Of a stretch of 64,000 bases of DNA, positions 19,407-26,172 are shown piece after piece (positions within the stretch are counted from its first letter, which is position 1; each line of letters starts with the position of its first letter). The position numbers and the translations under genes were made by a program. Source of the DNA: Gammaproteobacteria bacterium (lineage in GTDB: Bacteria; Pseudomonadota; Gammaproteobacteria; Acidithiobacillales; Acidithiobacillaceae); contig JAMCRJ010000025.1 of assembly GCA_023381645.1 (NCBI GenBank), forward strand, positions 1-64,000, in the 5' to 3' direction. The notes beneath the pieces were generated by a model that saw only the letters and a list, made by a program, of their open reading frames with translations, ran no database searches and was not told the origin of the DNA.

Positions 19407-20357
19407 ATGGCCGAAGATTTACACAGCCTGGCACAGGCGCAGGTGGCTATCGTCGGTGACGTGATGCTCGATCGTTACTGGTTTGGCAAAGTCGAACGTA
19501 TCTCGCCGGAAGCGCCGGTGCCGGTGGTGCAGGTGCGGCGGGAAGAGGAGCGTCCCGGCGGTGCCGCCAACGTCGCCCTGAATGTGCTGGCCTTGGGTGC
19601 GCAGGCGCTTTTGCTGGCTCCGGTCGGGGCTGACGGAGCGGGTGAGCGTTTGGGTATGCTGCTGACGGAAGCCGGGGTCAAGACGGTGCTGATTCCCGAT
19701 AAGGCCTGTCCAACGACGGTGAAGTTGCGCGTCATCGGTCACCAGCAGCAGCTCCTGCGCATGGATTTTGAAGCGCAGCCCAGCCAGGCCAACAGCGACG
19801 CCTTGCGTCAGCAGGCGCCGGCCTTGTTGACCAATGCCAAGGCGCTGCTGCTGTCCGATTACGGCAAGGGCGCCTTGCGGGAAGTAAAACACCTGGTGGC
19901 ACTGGCGCGCAGTCTCGGTATTCCAGTGCTGATCGATCCCAAGGGCAGGGATTATCGCCCCTACCAGGGGGCGACCATCATCACCCCCAATCTCGGCGAG
20001 TTTCAGGCAGTGGCGGGTACCTGGGCGAATGAGGCGCAGTTCCGCGCGCTGGGCGAGCAGTGGCGGGTATCTCTGCAACTGGAGGCACTGCTGGTGACGC
20101 GCGGTGAAGAAGGAATGACCCTTTTCATGGAGAATGCCATCCATCACCATCCGGCTCGGGCCCGGGAGGTCTTCGATGTAACGGGTGCCGGAGACACGGT
20201 CATCGCAACCCTGGCGACGGCCCTCGCGGCGGGCTGGGCGATGGATCGTGCGGTGGAACTGGCCAACCGCGCAGCAGGTATCGTCGTCGGCAAGCTGGGG
20301 GCGGCCGTCGTGACGGTGGAAGAGTTGGCCGCGACGGAATCCGTGCGTGAAGGTTGA
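19407..20357 (+). CDS. hldA: D-glycero-beta-D-manno-heptose-7-phosphate kinase (RfaE1/HldA)
   Basis: 316 aa PfkB-family kinase that makes heptose 1,7-bisphosphate for the LPS inner core. Signatures: VAIVGDVMLDRYWFG near the N-terminus, RPGGAANVALN (about 50-60), LLVTRGEEGMTL, and the PfkB catalytic motif DVTGAGDTV. The C-terminal nucleotidyltransferase domain of bifunctional HldE is absent, so the partner HldC/RfaE2 must lie elsewhere. ATG 19407 gives the usual length; ATG 19386 is in frame but overlaps ugd. Confidence 0.88.
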   Translation: MAEDLHSLAQAQVAIVGDVMLDRYWFGKVERISPEAPVPVVQVRREEERPGGAANVALNVLALGAQALLLAPVGADGAGERLGMLLTEAGVKTVLIPDKACPTTVKLRVIGHQQQLLRMDFEAQPSQANSDALRQQAPALLTNAKALLLSDYGKGALREVKHLVALARSLGIPVLIDPKGRDYRPYQGATIITPNLGEFQAVAGTWANEAQFRALGEQWRVSLQLEALLVTRGEEGMTLFMENAIHHHPARAREVFDVTGAGDTVIATLATALAAGWAMDRAVELANRAAGIVVGKLGAAVVTVEELAATESVREG

Positions 20358-20358
20358 G

Positions 20359-21129
20359 ATGGTGACGACTGTGCCCCGGCTGCCCGTGCCGAAACTATTA
20401 CAGCGCCGGATCGGCCGGGCGGTTGCCGATTTCCGCATGATTCAGCCGGGGGATCGCATCCTGCTCGGCCTGTCCGGCGGAAAAGATTCGCTGACCCTGC
20501 TGCACCTGCTGCGGGCCATGCAGCGGCAATCCCCGGTGCCTTTTGACTTGGGGGTGGCCACTGTCGACCCCATGAGTCCGGATTATGACCCGCAGCCGCT
20601 GGTCCCTTATCTGCTGGATCTGGGTATCCCGTACTTTCTGGAGCGACAGAATATTTACGAGCGGGCACAAAAGCACCTGCTACGGCGCTCTTATTGCAGT
20701 TTTTGTGCGCGGATGCGGCGGGGTGTGTTGTATCGCTGCGCGCGGCGCGAAGGCTATCAGGTCCTGGCGCTGGGGCAACATCTCGACGATTTCGCCGAAA
20801 GCTTCTTCATGTCCATGTTTTACAATGGCGAGTTGCGCACCATGAAGGCCCATTACCGAGTGCGGGAAGGCGATTTACGGGTGATCCGCCCCCTGGTGTA
20901 CTGCCGGGAAAGGCAAACGCGCCAATTTGCCACGGAGCAAGCCCTGCCGGTGATTCATGAAAATTGTCCGGCCTGTTTCGGCAAACCGACGGAGCGCCAA
21001 CACATGAAAGAACTCCTTGCCACGCAGGAAGCATACGATCCCCGTCTGTTCAAACAACTCCAGCGTGCTTTGTTGCCGCTGATGGGGCAGGGTTTGGAAA
21101 GTTTGGAATTTGAGGAAGCGCATGACTGA
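20359..21129 (+). CDS. ttcA: TtcA-family PP-loop protein (tRNA 2-thiocytidine biosynthesis)
   Basis: 256 aa. TtcA thiolates cytidine 32 of tRNA using ATP and a 4Fe-4S cluster. The PP-loop LSGGKDSLTLLHLL starts at about 38. The cluster cysteines are in SYCSFCARMRRG and, near the C-terminus, in NCPACFGKPTERQ. ATG at 20359 is preferred, with GAAGG just upstream; an in-frame GTG at 20347 overlaps hldA. The family also contains uncharacterised relatives, so cytidine-32 thiolation is likely but not proven by sequence alone. Confidence 0.75.
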   Translation: MVTTVPRLPVPKLLQRRIGRAVADFRMIQPGDRILLGLSGGKDSLTLLHLLRAMQRQSPVPFDLGVATVDPMSPDYDPQPLVPYLLDLGIPYFLERQNIYERAQKHLLRRSYCSFCARMRRGVLYRCARREGYQVLALGQHLDDFAESFFMSMFYNGELRTMKAHYRVREGDLRVIRPLVYCRERQTRQFATEQALPVIHENCPACFGKPTERQHMKELLATQEAYDPRLFKQLQRALLPLMGQGLESLEFEEAHD

Positions 21130-21964
21130 TTTTTCACAGAGTTTTTATTGGGAAACGCTGCCCTTGCGGGGCGCACGCTGCCGCCTGGATGGCATCTACG
21201 CGCGGGTGCTGCAGGATTTTTCTGGCCCGGAGGATATGGCCAAACTTCTGGGCGAGGTGCTGGTGGGCCTGGCGCTATTGGCTACCACCCAGAAAAACTA
21301 TGAGCGCTTGATCATGCAGACGCAGAGCAAGGGTCCGTTGAAGCTGCTGGTGGCGGAGATGACGGCGGCGGGTGGCATGCGGGCCTATGGTCGCTGGGAG
21401 GAGGGCGCTACGGCGGGTTTCTCGAATCTGCCCGATGCGCTGCTCGCCATCACTGTGGACATGGGGATGGATCGGGATCGCTATCAGGGTTTGGTGGCAT
21501 TACGGGAAACGCTGACGGCATCCCTGAACGCCTATTTTACAGAGTCGGTGCAGTCGCCCGCCTATTTCCGATTGGCGGTAGACGTGGCGGCGCAGCAGGC
21601 CGGAGGTTATTTCCTGCAACGGCTACCCGGTGTACTCCGGGTCGAGGATTGGCGGGTGGCTACCCAGTTTATCGCCATCGGATCGGACCAGTCTCTGCTG
21701 AAGGCGCAGCCTGAGCAGTTTCTTCCGGAGATTTTCCCGGAGGAAGCGGTGCGTTTGCATACCGAGCAGCCTTTGACCTTTTCCTGTTCCTGTTCCCGTA
21801 AGCGGGTGGAGCGGATGCTGGTGTCACTGGGGCAAGCGGAAGCGGAAGAGGCGTTGGCCACAGAAGGTGCAGTCATCGTCACCTGTGAATACTGTCATGA
21901 GGTCTATCGTTTTGCGGATACGGATATCGCGCTGCTGTTTGCTGCGGGTAAACCGCTGCACTAG
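21122..21964 (+). CDS. hslO: Redox-regulated chaperone Hsp33
   Basis: 280 aa. Holdase activated by oxidation, when zinc is released from a four-cysteine centre. The cysteines are visible near the C-terminus as CSCSRKRVERM and CEYCHEVYRF. The N-terminal domain has the Hsp33 pattern LLGEVLVGLALLATTQK and QTQSKGPLKLLVAEM. ATG 21122 follows GAGGA and overlaps ttcA by 8 nt. It is plausible equipment for an acidophile exposed to metal-driven oxidative stress. Confidence 0.93.
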   Translation: MTDFSQSFYWETLPLRGARCRLDGIYARVLQDFSGPEDMAKLLGEVLVGLALLATTQKNYERLIMQTQSKGPLKLLVAEMTAAGGMRAYGRWEEGATAGFSNLPDALLAITVDMGMDRDRYQGLVALRETLTASLNAYFTESVQSPAYFRLAVDVAAQQAGGYFLQRLPGVLRVEDWRVATQFIAIGSDQSLLKAQPEQFLPEIFPEEAVRLHTEQPLTFSCSCSRKRVERMLVSLGQAEAEEALATEGAVIVTCEYCHEVYRFADTDIALLFAAGKPLH

Positions 21965-22024
21965 CGGTTTGTGGCATAGTCAGGCGGATGGTTCTCCTGT
22001 AATATGGGGCGGTGGACGAGAGCT

Positions 22025-22054
22025 TTGGCTTGCGCAACTTTTGGGCCGTATTCT
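22025..22054 (+). promoter_or_regulatory. Candidate ssrA promoter
   Basis: TTGGCT (22025-22030), 18-nt spacer, TATTCT (22049-22054), 19 nt before the mature tmRNA 5' end. A short processed leader would fit RNase P maturation. Confidence 0.35.
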
Positions 22055-22072
22055 TGTCCAATAGAGTGAATA

Positions 22073-22436
22073 GGGGGCGACCGGCTTCGACGCAGGTCGC
22101 GAAGCCTTCGGTGCATGCAGAGCTGCGGTTCGCTCTTAAAACTGGTCGCAGATTCATAATTGCCAACGACAGCAATTACGCCCTCGCTGCTTAAGCAGTG
22201 AGCCCTCTGCCCGGATTTGTCTGTGGATCCGGAGCCGAAAGGCGCGCGGAGGGTCATGAAACACGGAATCGTTCGTATTCTAGTCTGTGGGATGCGTGCT
22301 AAATTAAAGCAGAATCGCCATGTCGTCATCCTGTCTGTCGGAGGGCGGTGCGGTTAAAGCCAATAGACAAACTATGCATGTAGATCCGGTGGTCTAGGTA
22401 CTGCGGACGCGGGTTCAATTCCCGCCGCCTCCACCA
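22073..22436 (+). ncRNA. ssrA: tmRNA (transfer-messenger RNA)
   Basis: About 364 nt. The 5' end GGGGGCG pairs over 7 bp with CGCCTCC before the encoded ACCA at 22433-22436, giving a full tRNA-like acceptor stem. GACCGGCTTCGACG near the 5' end and GGGTTCAATTCCCGCC near the 3' end are conserved tmRNA elements. The tag reading frame at 22162-22194 encodes ANDSNYALAA and then TAA. tmRNA with SmpB rescues stalled ribosomes and tags the nascent chain for proteolysis. A terminator follows, and the region downstream is full of mobile-element debris, as is common at ssrA. Confidence 0.97.
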
Positions 22437-22448
22437 ATTACCGTAAGT

Positions 22449-22476
22449 AAGCCCCTGAATATTTAGGGGCTTTATC
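22449..22476 (+). terminator. Intrinsic terminator of ssrA
   Basis: AAGCCCCT (22449-22456) pairs with AGGGGCTT (22465-22472) across an AT-rich 8-nt loop, followed by TTATC and then TTTT. Confidence 0.85.
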
Positions 22477-22490
22477 TTTTCCTGATATGT

Positions 22491-22733
22491 CAACCCGTCA
22501 AACGCTTGGAAATCCCCAAACCCCATTGCAAGAAACGGCCTTTGGGCATCCCCACCGTGGTAGACCGATTCAGGAAGCCAAGCCATCGCGCAAATCATCA
22601 GCGCCGAATGGAAACCTCACTTCCACCCCAGCAGTTACGGGTTCTGCCCCGGACGCTCGGCCCACCAGGCCGTGCGGCAAGTCCAGGCGGAGATCCGCGC
22701 AGGCTATGCTTGGGTGGTGGACACCGACATCGA
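22491..22733 (+). pseudogene. Group II intron reverse transcriptase/maturase fragment, frameshifted
   Basis: Translation across two frames gives QPVKRLEIPKPHCKKRPLGI and PTVVDR, then, after a one-base shift near 22570, SQAIAQIISAEWKPHFHPSS, YGFCPGRSAHQAVRQVQAE and IRAGYAWVVDTDIE. This is the RT1-RT3 region of group II intron-encoded proteins. Reading is lost at about 22733, where sequence matching the opposite-strand phospholipase-like fragment begins. No start, no YADD catalytic box and no maturase domain remain. It starts only about 20 nt beyond the ssrA terminator. Clearly non-functional. Confidence 0.8.
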
Positions 22734-23061
22734 ACACCATCTGTGCAGACTTTACGATGGCCGGGGTGGTCGTAACCTCCAGATACTCTCGGTTTTTTGG
22801 CGGTGTAGCCGCAAAACGGGCGGGAGCCCAGTGCAGGGAAGCGCCTGTTTCCCGGACAGCCCACGCCTCCCTGCGTACCATCCACGGTTTAATCCCATAA
22901 GGATACTGGTCGAGTATCGTCTGCACCTTCACACCACGGGCATGATCCCGCCGCAATGCGGACAAGATGGGGTTGCTCGACAGGTAGTAAACATTGAGGT
23001 CCGGTGTATGCCGCGCATCGGTGATGACCTGAACAATGGGGGTGTGGTGCGAAGCGTTTTG
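22733..23061 (-). pseudogene. Phospholipase D-like domain fragment with internal deletion
   Basis: The minus strand reads HTPIVQVITDARHTPDLNVY, YLSSNPILSALRRDHARGVK and VQTILDQYPYGIKPWMVRRE. After WAPARFAATPP it passes straight to KNREYLEVTTTPAIVKSAQ. In PLD-type proteins a segment with the HKD catalytic motif lies between those last two pieces, so the active site seems to have been deleted. There is no start codon in a sensible place; a stop lies upstream, adjoining tacT. The 3' end runs into the maturase fragment. It is a degraded remnant; the family call rests on my recognition of the pattern. Confidence 0.6.
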
Positions 23062-23562
23062 TTATGACGGGGTGAGCACGGTATCCAGACGCAGCATCAG
23101 GGTCATCGGATCTTGTGGTGACTCCTTGAATCCATAGTATTCATAGAAGCTCTTTGCATGGTCGTGAATAGCGTGAACGAGCAGGGCGCGCACGCCGACA
23201 TCCTGTGATACGGTAACGGTCCGGTTGACTGCATCCTGTAATAGGGCTGCCCCTAGCTTTCTGCCCTGGACGCGCCGATCAACGGCGAGTCGTCCCAGAA
23301 CCATCACAGGAACAGGGTCCGGCATATTCCGGCGAATATGACCTGTCGCCAGTTGATGGGAGACGGCGCCCGCAGCCAAAGCGTAGTAGCCCAGAACACG
23401 ATGATCCGGATCGGTGACAACGAAGGTGCGGCTGGCTCCGCTCAGATGGTTAGGCAGCGCCCATCGCCTAAGCCAGTCGTCAAGGCTGGCTTCCCCTGAA
23501 TTGAAACCATCCAGCAGGTGGCCGGCAGAAATCGGTTGTGGCTCGCTGATGAGGATGGTCAC
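23062..23562 (-). CDS. GNAT acetyltransferase toxin, TacT-like
   Basis: 166 aa. TacT-type toxins acetylate aminoacyl-tRNA and stop translation. The GNAT acetyl-CoA loop is VLGRLAVDRRVQGRKLGAAL (about 88-107). The conserved C-terminal SFYEYYGF places a tyrosine at 140, the position of the TacT catalytic tyrosine. The N-terminus HLLDGFNSGEASLDDWLRR is typical of the family. GTG start at 23562 overlaps the stop of the upstream antitoxin gene. It appears complete, in contrast to the fragments around it, so selection by addiction may have preserved it. Confidence 0.85.
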   Translation of the reverse strand: MTILISEPQPISAGHLLDGFNSGEASLDDWLRRWALPNHLSGASRTFVVTDPDHRVLGYYALAAGAVSHQLATGHIRRNMPDPVPVMVLGRLAVDRRVQGRKLGAALLQDAVNRTVTVSQDVGVRALLVHAIHDHAKSFYEYYGFKESPQDPMTLMLRLDTVLTPS

Positions 23563-23831
23563 GCGGAATCTACGCTCCAGGGCGCTTTCACGGCCATGAG
23601 ACGCTTGAGCCCGGGATTGGGTTGAGGCGGGGCATCCAGCAGGGCGGTGAACCGCGCAAATTTAGCCGTATCCAGACTGAAAAATACCTGATCCAGCACC
23701 ACGGCCTGGGCACGGTCGCAGGCGGCTTCGAGCATGAAGTCGGACCGATTTTTACCCAGCAGGCTGGCGGCGTGATCAATCAGGTCACGTTGCTCTGGCA
23801 GGGCGCGGAGATTGATGGCAGCGTCACGCAT
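23559..23831 (-). CDS. DUF1778 antitoxin, TacA-like
   Basis: 90 aa. The N-terminal half (INLRALPEQRDLIDHAASLL and GKNRSDFMLEAACDRAQAVV) is the ribbon-helix-helix fold of DUF1778 antitoxins, which bind their own promoter. The C-terminal part (about 50-90) contains FSLDTAKFARFTALLDAPPQ, the usual toxin-neutralising tail. ATG at 23831 with AGGAAG upstream; it precedes and overlaps the toxin gene. The inverted repeats upstream fit autoregulation by the TacA-TacT complex. Confidence 0.87.
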   Translation of the reverse strand: MRDAAINLRALPEQRDLIDHAASLLGKNRSDFMLEAACDRAQAVVLDQVFFSLDTAKFARFTALLDAPPQPNPGLKRLMAVKAPWSVDSA

Positions 23832-23858
23832 GGGTCACTTCCTATCTGTGTACATGAA

Positions 23859-23906
23859 AGATATACAGAATATACAGACAATAAAGCTGTGTATATCTGT
23901 TGTCAA
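23859..23906 (-). promoter_or_regulatory. Promoter and operator of the tacAT-like operon
   Basis: On the minus strand, TTGACA (23901-23906) and TATTGT (23878-23883) are separated by exactly 17 nt, a near-consensus sigma70 promoter. The perfect inverted repeat AGATATAC/GTATATCT (23859-23866 and 23891-23898) brackets the -10, and another TATACAG copy lies between. This is a plausible ribbon-helix-helix binding array for autorepression. Confidence 0.7.
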
Positions 23907-23953
23907 CATGACGATGTGGGTGCCCTCATTGCCCTTGCAAATGCCCCTTGGGT

Positions 23954-23973
23954 ATATGTCGATGCTGACATAT
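23954..23973. repeat. Inverted repeat upstream of HigB-like stub
   Basis: ATATGTC (23954-23960) and GACATAT (23967-23973) around a 6-nt spacer, 21 nt before the stub ATG. Position and form resemble a toxin-antitoxin operator. Confidence 0.5.
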
Positions 23974-23993
23974 GCTCTTGAGCATGGGTAAGC

Positions 23994-24077
23994 ATGCGTA
24001 AACCACTGGCGTGGCTGCATGGCGAAGTCAAAACACCGCCGTTTTCCGCCGAGGCAAGATGCATGAGCGCGTTCTAA
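23994..24077 (+). pseudogene. HigB/Gp49-like (RelE superfamily) toxin, N-terminal stub
   Basis: 27 codons: MRKPLAWLHGEVKTPPFSAE and then ARCMSAF. The first 22 residues match the strongly conserved start of phage-derived Gp49/HigB-like toxins (K-P-L-x-W-L-H-G-E-x-K-T-P-P-F-S-x-E-A-R). A normal protein would continue for about 80-100 residues; here it stops right before the IS256 remnant. No cognate HTH antitoxin gene follows. Truncated and inactive. Confidence 0.65.
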
Positions 24078-24083
24078 CATAGC

Positions 24084-24325
24084 CTAGGCGGCGTCCTGCT
24101 GGTCCCCAGGCAGGGTTTCATTGGCCGGTAATCCATCGATGAATTTCATTCCCGCAAAAAGGTCTTGGACTTTCTCAGCGGCATAAATCCCCATCCAGCG
24201 CTTTTTGGCCTGCCGCAGCATCTTGAAGCCCAATCCAGTGAAGCTGTTGCGCGATACGCAGTTTTTGGTGCGCGACGTCCGGTGGCGCACAGTGGCAAAG
24301 GTCGACTCAATGGCATTCGGAGGCT
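24084..24325 (-). pseudogene. IS256-family (mutator-type) transposase, C-terminal remnant
   Basis: The minus strand reads PNAIESTFATVRHRTSRTKN, CVSRNSFTGLGFKMLRQAKK and RWMGIYAAEKVQDLFAGMKF, ending TLPGDQQDAA and stop. N-x-I-E-S-x-F-x-x-V-R-x-R-T is the region around the last catalytic glutamate of IS256-type DDE transposases. Only about 80 C-terminal residues remain. The break at about 24325 abuts a restriction-helicase fragment, and no terminal inverted repeat was found. Confidence 0.75.
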
Positions 24326-24565
24326 ATCCGCAGCGAGTTTCCCTCGCTGTGCTTTGCGCTCGCCACCGGCGTGGGCAAGACGCGCCTGATGGGTGCCTTC
24401 ATCAGCTACCTGCATCTGGCCCACGGCATCAACAACTTTTTCGTGCTGGCGCCGAACCTGACCCTCTACAACAAGCTGATCGCCGATTTCACGCCCAACA
24501 CACCGCAATATGTCTTCAAGGGTATCGCCGAGTTCGTCATTCGCGCGCCCGACATCATCACCGGA
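24326..24565 (+). pseudogene. Type III restriction enzyme Res/DEAD helicase fragment
   Basis: One frame reads AIRSEFPSLCFALATGVGKT, RLMGAFISYLHLAHGINNFF and VLAPNLTLYNKLIADFTPNT, and continues to APDIITG. ATGVGKT is Walker A (motif I), and the following block matches type III restriction Res subunits. About 80 codons remain, with no start or end. Homology stops at about 24565, just before an inverted repeat. It is a piece of a former restriction system. Confidence 0.7.
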
Positions 24566-24569
24566 TTTT

Positions 24570-24597
24570 TTCGACAGCCTCCACGGTGGCTGTCGAA
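24570..24597. repeat. 10-bp inverted repeat at the edge of the mobile debris
   Basis: TTCGACAGCC (24570-24579) and GGCTGTCGAA (24588-24597) around an 8-nt loop. No T tract follows on either strand, so it is not a standard terminator. It lies between the restriction fragment and the stop of the phosphoesterase gene. Confidence 0.65.
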
Positions 24598-24667
24598 GTA
24601 ACTCGTGTCACGCGATTATCTGACGGTGGCCGATGTGCTCGGGCTGGTTCCAAGACATAAGGGTACC

Positions 24668-25489
24668 TCAACGCAGGGAGACCTGGGATTCCCCATCCCA
24701 ACGCACCAGTTCCAGGCGCCCCGTTGCGTGTTCCACGAGCGCCGTGCAACTCTCCACCCAGTCGCCGTCGTTGTGATACAGGATGCCTTCGATTTCCTTG
24801 ATCTCCGCATGATGAATATGGCCGCAGATGACCCCCTCGTAGCCCTCCCGGCGGCATGCCTGCGCCAAGACCTGTTCATAGTCGCCAATGAACTGCACTG
24901 CCTGTTTGACGCGGCGTTTGATGGTCGCGCTCAGGGACCAGCGGCTATGCAGACCGATGCGGCGTATTGCCCATTGATACCGGCGATTGATGAAAAGGAG
25001 CAGCGTATAACCGTGATCCCCGAGCCGGGTAAGCCAGGGGGCATACCGCATCGTCACATCGAATTGATCCCCATGGATCACCCATAGGCGGCGGCCGTCG
25101 GCGGTCTCGTGAACGCAGCTGTCCACGATTTGGATATCTCCCAGCAGGATACGCTCCCCCTCCACAGGGACGAGATCGGAAAGCATTTCAAAAACCGGGT
25201 CATGGTTGCCCCGTACATAGCGTACCTTCACCCCATGCCGGGCGAGACGAAGGATCTTTTGTACCACAGTATTGTGCGCGGGCGGCCAGTACCAGCGGCG
25301 CTTGAGTTGCCAGAGGTCGAGGATGTCTCCCACCAGATACAGGTATTCGCAGTGATAATGACGTAGAAAGGAGAGCAAAGCCTCCGCCTGGCAGCCTCGA
25401 GTGCCCAAATGAAGATCGGAAATAAAAATGGCGCGGCAGGTGATACCGAGCGGCTCCTCAGCATTCTTCGGCGCAGTGTGCGGCGGCAT
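24668..25489 (-). CDS. PlcP/LpxH-like calcineurin-type metallophosphoesterase
   Basis: 273 aa. The di-metal motifs are complete: DLHLG (25-29), GDILD (54-58), GNHD (94-97), GDQFD (140-144) and GHIHHA (223-228). Automatic annotation would call it UDP-2,3-diacylglucosamine diphosphatase (LpxH). However, RWSLSATIKRRVKQAV (188-203) and GDWVESCTALVEH (241-253) match, as I recall, PlcP-type phospholipases C. Those convert phosphatidylethanolamine or phosphatidylcholine to diacylglycerol during phosphate starvation. The divergent glycosyltransferases support that reading. ATG 25489 has GGGGAG upstream. The choice between lipid A synthesis and phospholipid turnover remains open. Confidence 0.75.
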   Translation of the reverse strand: MPPHTAPKNAEEPLGITCRAIFISDLHLGTRGCQAEALLSFLRHYHCEYLYLVGDILDLWQLKRRWYWPPAHNTVVQKILRLARHGVKVRYVRGNHDPVFEMLSDLVPVEGERILLGDIQIVDSCVHETADGRRLWVIHGDQFDVTMRYAPWLTRLGDHGYTLLLFINRRYQWAIRRIGLHSRWSLSATIKRRVKQAVQFIGDYEQVLAQACRREGYEGVICGHIHHAEIKEIEGILYHNDGDWVESCTALVEHATGRLELVRWDGESQVSLR

Positions 25490-25643
25490 GGGACTCCCCT
25501 GGTCAGGTCGAGGTTGAGGATTTTTGCCCCGGTAGTATAGCCGCAAACCTGGGGAGACATGCACTAGATCCGCGTCAGACCAACCGAGACCCTTCCTTGA
25601 CTTCGATCCAAGGCAGCGAATATTCCAGCAGATGTTCACGAAA

Positions 25644-25678
25644 CTGTCACATTCGATCTGTATGATTCACGATGACAC
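25644..25678. promoter_or_regulatory. PhoB half-site-like elements in the divergent region
   Basis: CTGTCAC (25644-25650) and, inverted, GTGTCAT (minus strand, 25672-25678) resemble PhoB half-sites (CTGTCAT). They stand between the PlcP-like gene and the DUF2934 gene. A standard Pho box has two direct copies at 11-nt spacing, which is not seen, so this is a weak candidate. Confidence 0.25.
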
Positions 25679-25716
25679 TTTGGTATCGCCCATCCACGGA
25701 TATTCAGGAGAATGCC

Positions 25717-25962
25717 ATGACCTCCATACATGAAACACCGGATAGCCATGAACAAGTCCCGTTCAGTCCCCTCCCGCTCACCGAAACGCCTGCTTCCGTA
25801 GCCGCACCGATGGTGAGTGACCCTGAGCTACGGCATCACCGGATTGCCGAGGCCGCCTATTTTCTGGCGGAACAGAAAGGATTCCCGGCCGACCAGGCGG
25901 AAGCCTGTTGGTTGGCCGCCGAACAGGACATAGACCGGGAAGGGCTTGCCGCAGAGCAATAG
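25717..25962 (+). CDS. DUF2934 domain protein
   Basis: 81 aa. A Pro/Ser/Thr-rich N-terminus (1-38) is followed by a DUF2934 motif, HRIAEAAYFLAEQKGFPADQ and AEACWLAAEQDI (41-72). DUF2934 is a short predicted helical domain of unknown function. ATG 25717 has CAGGAG 6 nt upstream. It is the first gene of the rightward unit with the two glycosyltransferases. Confidence 0.75.
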   Translation: MTSIHETPDSHEQVPFSPLPLTETPASVAAPMVSDPELRHHRIAEAAYFLAEQKGFPADQAEACWLAAEQDIDREGLAAEQ

Positions 25963-25989
25963 GGTGGTAACCCTCAACCGCACCCGTCC

Positions 25990-26172
25990 GTGGGCAGGAA
26001 ACCTTTCTCGCAGAGGCTTGGGGGGCACACCTTGCGCTGGTATGGGCAGGTACTGAATATGGTCGTACCGCAGGAATGGCGGGAGCTGCTCGGCATGGCG
26101 GCTCTGCTGGAGATCCTGGTGGGCACGCGGATCGCGGCTGTCCGGGTCCCGCCCGAGACCAGTGGCGCATGA
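25990..26172 (+). CDS. Possible small protein preceding the first glycosyltransferase
   Basis: 60 aa from GTG 25990, ending in TGA within an ATGA overlap with the glycosyltransferase start. The translation (RWYGQVLNMVVPQEWRELLG and on to LLEILVGTRIAAVRVP) looks protein-like, and the coupling overlap argues for a gene. There is no clear ribosome binding site and I recognise no family. It could instead be leader sequence. Confidence 0.3.
   Translation: MGRKPFSQRLGGHTLRWYGQVLNMVVPQEWRELLGMAALLEILVGTRIAAVRVPPETSGA

Noticed and set aside
24574..24584. GCCTCCAC shared between the ssrA 3' end and the inverted repeat at the debris boundary as a possible attR site
   Set aside because: Eight matching bases in a GC-rich genome are not evidence of an attachment-site duplication; no longer repeat or integrase gene was found.
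25644..25668. CTGTCAC and CTGTATG as the two direct halves of a Pho box
   Set aside because: The start-to-start spacing is 14 nt instead of 11 and the second half matches poorly; kept only as a weak half-site observation.
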